From assembly GCA_947258945.1 (NCBI GenBank), contig CAMYKJ010000027.1, positions 1 to 7,231 on the forward strand: DNA of 7,231 nt, in the 5' to 3' direction. The notes beneath the pieces were generated by a model. That model did not search any database. It saw only the letters and a list, made by a program, of their open reading frames with translations, and had not been told where the DNA came from. Made by a program: the position numbers and the translations under genes. Source of the DNA: an uncultured Ectothiorhodospiraceae bacterium. Lineage in GTDB: Bacteria; Pseudomonadota; Gammaproteobacteria; UBA9214. Positions 4,361-7,231 of this stretch are shown piece by piece (positions within the stretch are counted from its first letter, which is position 1; the number at the start of each line of letters is the position of its first letter).

Positions 4361-5899
4361 ATGCAAGCTTCAGTCATCCAACACAGGATATACCAGCGAC
4401 TCATGAGCACACAAAACAAACGGCTGCACTGCACGGAAACCTCCGCGCCGACCAACATCGTCATCTTCGGTGCGACCGGCGATCTGACCAAGCGCAAGCT
4501 GATGCCGGCGCTGGTGCGCATGCTCGACTGCGGCCTCGTCCACCCGGACAGCCGGATCATCGGTGTCGTCAGGGACATGGATCATGGCAAGTGGCTGCAG
4601 CTGGTGCGCGATGGCCTGATGGAGTTCTCCAACGGCGACGGCATGGACGACCAGTGCTGGCAGACCTTTGCCGCACGACTGAAAATTGTGCCCGGCGACC
4701 TGGACGACGAGACCACCTATGGTCGGCTGGCCGAGTCCCTGGAACAGCTGGGCGGCATGAAAAACGCTATGTTCTACTGCGCCATCCCGCCCGGCTGGTA
4801 CGGCAAGACGGTCACCGGTCTGAACCGGGCAGGACTGACCGCAGAAGACGAGGGCTACCGGCGCATCGTCATCGAAAAGCCCTTCGGCATGGACCTCGCC
4901 TCGGCCCGCGCACTGAACCGCGAACTGCAAGCGGTCATCGACGAGTCACAGATCTACCGCATCGACCACTACCTGGGCAAGGAAAGCGTGCAGAACCTGC
5001 TGGTCTACCGGTTTGCCAACAGCATCATGGAGCCGCTCTGGAACCGCAACTATATCGATAATATCCAGATCTCCGTGGCCGAGACCCTGGGTATCGAGTA
5101 CCGGGCGAAATACTACGAGCATTCCGGCGCGCTGCGCGACATGATCCAGAGTCACCTGATGCAGTTGATGACGCTGGTCGCCATGGAGCCGCCGGTCGAG
5201 TTCACCGCCAACGCCGTGCGCGACGAGAAGATGAAGGTGCTGCGCGCCCTGCGCCGTTTCAGACCGCAGGATGTGAACACTCACAGCGTTGCAGCACAGT
5301 ACGCCTCCGGCCACGTCAACGGCGACGACGTGCAGGCCTACGTCAGGGAGGATGACGTGTCGCCGGACTCGGCGACCGAGACCTTCGCGGCGGTGCGCTT
5401 CCACATCGACAACTGGCGCTGGCAGGGCGTGCCCTTCACCCTCTGGACCGGCAAGCGGCTGGAGAAAAAGGCCTCCGAGGTCATGATCCGTTTCCGCAAG
5501 CCGCCCTTCAACCTGTTCGACAACCATGCATCCATCCCCGCCGCCAACGCACTGGTGTTCCGGCTGCAGCCCGACGGCGGCGTGGTGCTGCGCATGAATG
5601 CGAAGATGCCGGGACTGACCACCGACATCCAGCGCCTCGTGATGCGGGCACCCTACGCCAACGACGCCACCGCGGTTGCCGATGCCTACGAAATCCTGAT
5701 GCACGACGTACTCACCGGTGACTCCACCCTGTTCTCGCGTGCTGACGAGGTGGAGGAATCGTGGGAGATCGTCGAGCCTATCCTGTCAGCCTGGAAGGGC
5801 CGTTTCTCCATCGAGCGCTACCGTGCCGGGACCTGGGACATACCGGCCATGGACACACTTACCCGGGACTGTGTCGGCGGCTGGCACCGCCCGACCTGA
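4361..5899 (+). CDS. zwf: Glucose-6-phosphate 1-dehydrogenase
   Basis: This cytoplasmic enzyme oxidises glucose 6-phosphate to 6-phosphogluconolactone with reduction of NADP+ (or NAD+), the entry step of the oxidative pentose phosphate and Entner-Doudoroff routes. All signature elements are present: the nucleotide-binding GATGDLTKRKL (residues 37-47), EKPFG (172-176), the active-site RIDHYLGKE (200-208, with Asp202 and His203), and the catalytic-base histidine His265 in GALRDMIQSHL. The distance from His203 to His265, 62 residues, equals that between the corresponding histidines of the well-studied Leuconostoc enzyme. The C-terminal domain is complete and total length (512) is slightly above the usual 480-500. 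The excess is at the N-terminus: ATG 4361 has GGGA nine bases upstream, while ATG 4403 would give 498 residues but has only AGGA at 14 bases, so 4361 is kept with moderate confidence. pgl follows after 12 bp, forming an operon. Confidence 0.97.
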   Translation: MQASVIQHRIYQRLMSTQNKRLHCTETSAPTNIVIFGATGDLTKRKLMPALVRMLDCGLVHPDSRIIGVVRDMDHGKWLQLVRDGLMEFSNGDGMDDQCWQTFAARLKIVPGDLDDETTYGRLAESLEQLGGMKNAMFYCAIPPGWYGKTVTGLNRAGLTAEDEGYRRIVIEKPFGMDLASARALNRELQAVIDESQIYRIDHYLGKESVQNLLVYRFANSIMEPLWNRNYIDNIQISVAETLGIEYRAKYYEHSGALRDMIQSHLMQLMTLVAMEPPVEFTANAVRDEKMKVLRALRRFRPQDVNTHSVAAQYASGHVNGDDVQAYVREDDVSPDSATETFAAVRFHIDNWRWQGVPFTLWTGKRLEKKASEVMIRFRKPPFNLFDNHASIPAANALVFRLQPDGGVVLRMNAKMPGLTTDIQRLVMRAPYANDATAVADAYEILMHDVLTGDSTLFSRADEVEESWEIVEPILSAWKGRFSIERYRAGTWDIPAMDTLTRDCVGGWHRPT

Positions 5900-5911
5900 C
5901 AACGCTGCACC

Positions 5912-6580
5912 ATGCACGAGTTCCGGCACTTCGACGCTGCCGAAGCCCTCGCCCGGGCCGCGGCCAGCCACCTTGCCGGACGCATCCACGCGCACCTCGA
6001 CAGGCAGGCGCTCTGCCGTGTCGCCCTGCCGGGCGGCACAACGCCGGCGCGCTGCCTGGCGCTGCTGGCAGAGGCAGCGCTCCCCTGGGAGCGCGTGCAC
6101 TGGTACCTCGGTGACGAGCGCTGCTACCCGGCAGGTCATGCGGGGCGCAACGACGTCATGCTGGAGCAGCAGTTGTGGTCGAGGATCGATGCACCTGTGG
6201 GCAACCGGCACCCGATGGCCGCCGAACTGGGCCCGGAACAGGCGGCGTTACTGTATAGCCTGGAGCTGGAAGCGGCGGGCCCGCTGGAAATCGTCGTGCT
6301 CGGCATGGGGGAGGATGGCCACACCGCCAGTCTGTTCCCCGGCAATGCCGCCCTTGCCGACACCCGCCCGGCAGTGCCGGTGCACGCTGCCCCGAAACCG
6401 CCGCCGGAGCGCGTATCACTGGGACTGGTCACGCTGCGCGCCGCGGCCGAACGCGTCGTGCTGGTTGCCGGACAGGACAAACACGATGCACTGCAACGCG
6501 TGCAAGCCGGTGAGCAACTGCCGGTCGCCATGGCCGGCCCCTCGCTGTGGTTCATCGATGCCGCTGCCGCGGGGGAATGA
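5912..6580 (+). CDS. pgl: 6-phosphogluconolactonase (DevB/Pgl type), 222 aa
   Basis: This enzyme hydrolyses the 6-phosphogluconolactone made by Zwf to 6-phosphogluconate in the cytoplasm, preventing build-up of the reactive lactone. The family signatures appear in order: the phosphate-binding ALPGGTTP (38-45), WYLGDERC (64-71), and VVLGMGEDGHTASLFPG (128-144), which holds the His137 that family members use for catalysis. The C-terminal region includes VVLVAGQDKHDAL (182-194), where the conserved lysine is Lys190. The length is slightly short compared with the usual 225-240 residues but no motif is missing. The ATG at 5912 lies 12 bp after the zwf stop and has no strong Shine-Dalgarno sequence, which suggests it depends on translation of zwf. 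No edd, eda or gnd gene follows within the window; the next gene is on the opposite strand. The identification is secure. Confidence 0.96.
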   Translation: MHEFRHFDAAEALARAAASHLAGRIHAHLDRQALCRVALPGGTTPARCLALLAEAALPWERVHWYLGDERCYPAGHAGRNDVMLEQQLWSRIDAPVGNRHPMAAELGPEQAALLYSLELEAAGPLEIVVLGMGEDGHTASLFPGNAALADTRPAVPVHAAPKPPPERVSLGLVTLRAAAERVVLVAGQDKHDALQRVQAGEQLPVAMAGPSLWFIDAAAAGE

Positions 6581-6621
6581 GCGGCAAGGGTCGGACTACC
6601 GGCCACTTTCGGATATTCAGA

Positions 6622-6639
6622 ACTATCGAATGAGATAGT
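6622..6639. other. Short inverted repeat after pgl
   Basis: ACTATC (6622-6627) and GATAGT (6634-6639) are perfect inverted copies with a 6-nt loop, 42 bp after the pgl stop. The stem is short and AT-rich and is not followed by a T run, so it is only a weak candidate for the 3' end of the zwf-pgl message. Confidence 0.2.
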
Positions 6640-6701
6640 GCTAGAAGCTGACTGCCCCCAGTGCCTTGCGCTGTATTAACAGCAAATCTGCTACATTAAA
6701 T

Positions 6702-6752
6702 GTGTCTGTAGGCGGAGTTCGCGGAATTCAAGCGGTAAAAGTACGCAGACAC
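6702..6752. other. 7-bp inverted repeat with long spacer beside the PAS gene stop
   Basis: GTGTCTG (6702-6708) and CAGACAC (6746-6752) are perfect inverted copies separated by 37 nt that contain GGCGG and CCGC-type complementary words and a GAATTC palindrome. The right arm is four bases from the PAS gene stop (6757-6759), so it would lie at the 3' end of that minus-strand message. There is no proper T-tract. It may be a folded 3' end, a small structured RNA or chance. Confidence 0.2.
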
Positions 6753-6756
6753 CCTT

Positions 6757-7231
6757 TTACTGGACACATTCCTTGAGATACTCCGCAACCGCGAGGTGTA
6801 ACGAATAAACCGAATCCGCGAACTGCCTGTCGGCCAGCGGCTCTTCTCCCTCCATCAGCTCGCGCTCGAGACCCACAAAGCAGGTCCGTTCGGACAAAGG
6901 ATGGGTCACCGGAAGGACATAGACTCCCGCGATGTACCTGTTCCTATTACGATGGTAGTTGGTTATTGCAAAAGAAAATGGCGTAAGCCGCCGCAATTGT
7001 TCACTGACGGACGCGACGACGTGCGGGTTCGTTTCATTCCCTTGCAGGATCTCGCCGAGACTGTTCCCATGAAGCTCCTCGAGGCTGTGTCCACAAAGTT
7101 CCGTGAGGGCCTTGTTGGCAAACATGAGTTTGCGCGCTTCATCGGTGACTACAAATGCGAACCGTGTCGCCGACCCCATGGCTATGAGTCTCTCGAGCAT
7201 TGGATCGACGTATGGGTGCAAGGCTGCTTGC
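6757..7231 (-). CDS. PAS-domain (LOV-like) sensor protein, probably continuing past the right edge
   Basis: The frame is open to the window edge, so the true start may lie outside; inside the window the possible starts are TTG 7221 and ATG 7200, neither with a good Shine-Dalgarno sequence. Counting from the TTG, residues 18-120 form one PAS domain: FAFVVTDEARKLMFANKALTELCGHSLEEL, then the helical GNSLGEILQGNETNP (52-66), then PFSFAITNYHRNRNRYIAGVYVLPV (81-105) and TCFVGLEREL. The LQGxET and NYxxxxxxY...PV pattern is that of the flavin-type PAS/LOV group. However, the photoactive Cys of LOV (in NCRFLQG) is replaced, Gly56 by alignment from LQG, and the second flavin-contacting Asn is also absent. 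About 35 residues of probable helix follow (ADRQFADSVYSLHLAVAEYL), then the stop, with no kinase or cyclase domain after the PAS. It may be a stand-alone sensor or carry an output domain upstream. The signal sensed is unknown. Confidence 0.8.
   Translation of the reverse strand, partial: QAALHPYVDPMLERLIAMGSATRFAFVVTDEARKLMFANKALTELCGHSLEELHGNSLGEILQGNETNPHVVASVSEQLRRLTPFSFAITNYHRNRNRYIAGVYVLPVTHPLSERTCFVGLERELMEGEEPLADRQFADSVYSLHLAVAEYLKECVQ

Noticed and set aside
4032..4366. Minus-strand ORFs of 77 and 74 aa in the zwf upstream region
   Set aside because: Arg/Ser/Gly-rich products without motifs, lying over hairpins in non-coding DNA.
4237..5061. Plus-strand 274-aa ORF overlapping zwf
   Set aside because: Out-of-frame Arg/His-rich translation of zwf, typical of shadow frames in GC-rich DNA.
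5718..6638. 306-aa plus-strand ORF across the zwf-pgl junction
   Set aside because: Arg/Ser/Pro-rich frame overlapping two securely identified genes.

Overview
The window reads as ordinary chromosomal DNA from a moderately GC-rich Proteobacterium, probably a gammaproteobacterium. That assignment is inference from codon use, the zwf-pgl gene pair and the general gene style; there is no rRNA or other marker to test it. I found no transposase, integrase, CRISPR array, tRNA or rRNA.

Layout, left to right. (1) Minus strand, 1-769: the N-terminal part of a secreted dienelactone-hydrolase-like alpha/beta hydrolase cut by the window edge, preceded in the same direction by a 64-residue acidic helical protein of unknown function. 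(2) Plus strand, 935-1598: a VOC (glyoxalase/extradiol-dioxygenase fold) protein and then a probable 50-residue two-helix membrane protein. (3) Plus strand, 1826-2855: an exported SRPBCC/START-like protein followed 34 bp later by a small monohaem cytochrome c lipoprotein. They look like a two-gene envelope operon. (4) Minus strand, 3046-3976: an AT-rich patch holding a class I SAM-dependent methyltransferase and, overlapping its start, a possible 38-codon ORF. The patch converges on the cytochrome gene, with a strong hairpin between them, and has an 8-bp inverted repeat just upstream. (5) A 384-bp non-coding stretch (3977-4360) with GC-rich hairpins and repeated AACCGG words. (6) Plus strand, 4361-6580: zwf and pgl, 12 bp apart, the first two steps of glucose 6-phosphate oxidation (to 6-phosphogluconate with NADPH production). 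(7) Minus strand, 6757 to the right edge: a PAS/LOV-like sensor domain that lacks the photoactive cysteine.

Only zwf-pgl form a pathway whose joint role is certain. The SRPBCC-cytochrome pair and the peptide-methyltransferase pair are associations inferred from spacing and overlap. The best candidates for something undescribed are the AT-rich methyltransferase unit with its overlapping tiny ORF and upstream dyad, and the hydrolase with threonine at the nucleophile position. None amounts to proof of a new system.
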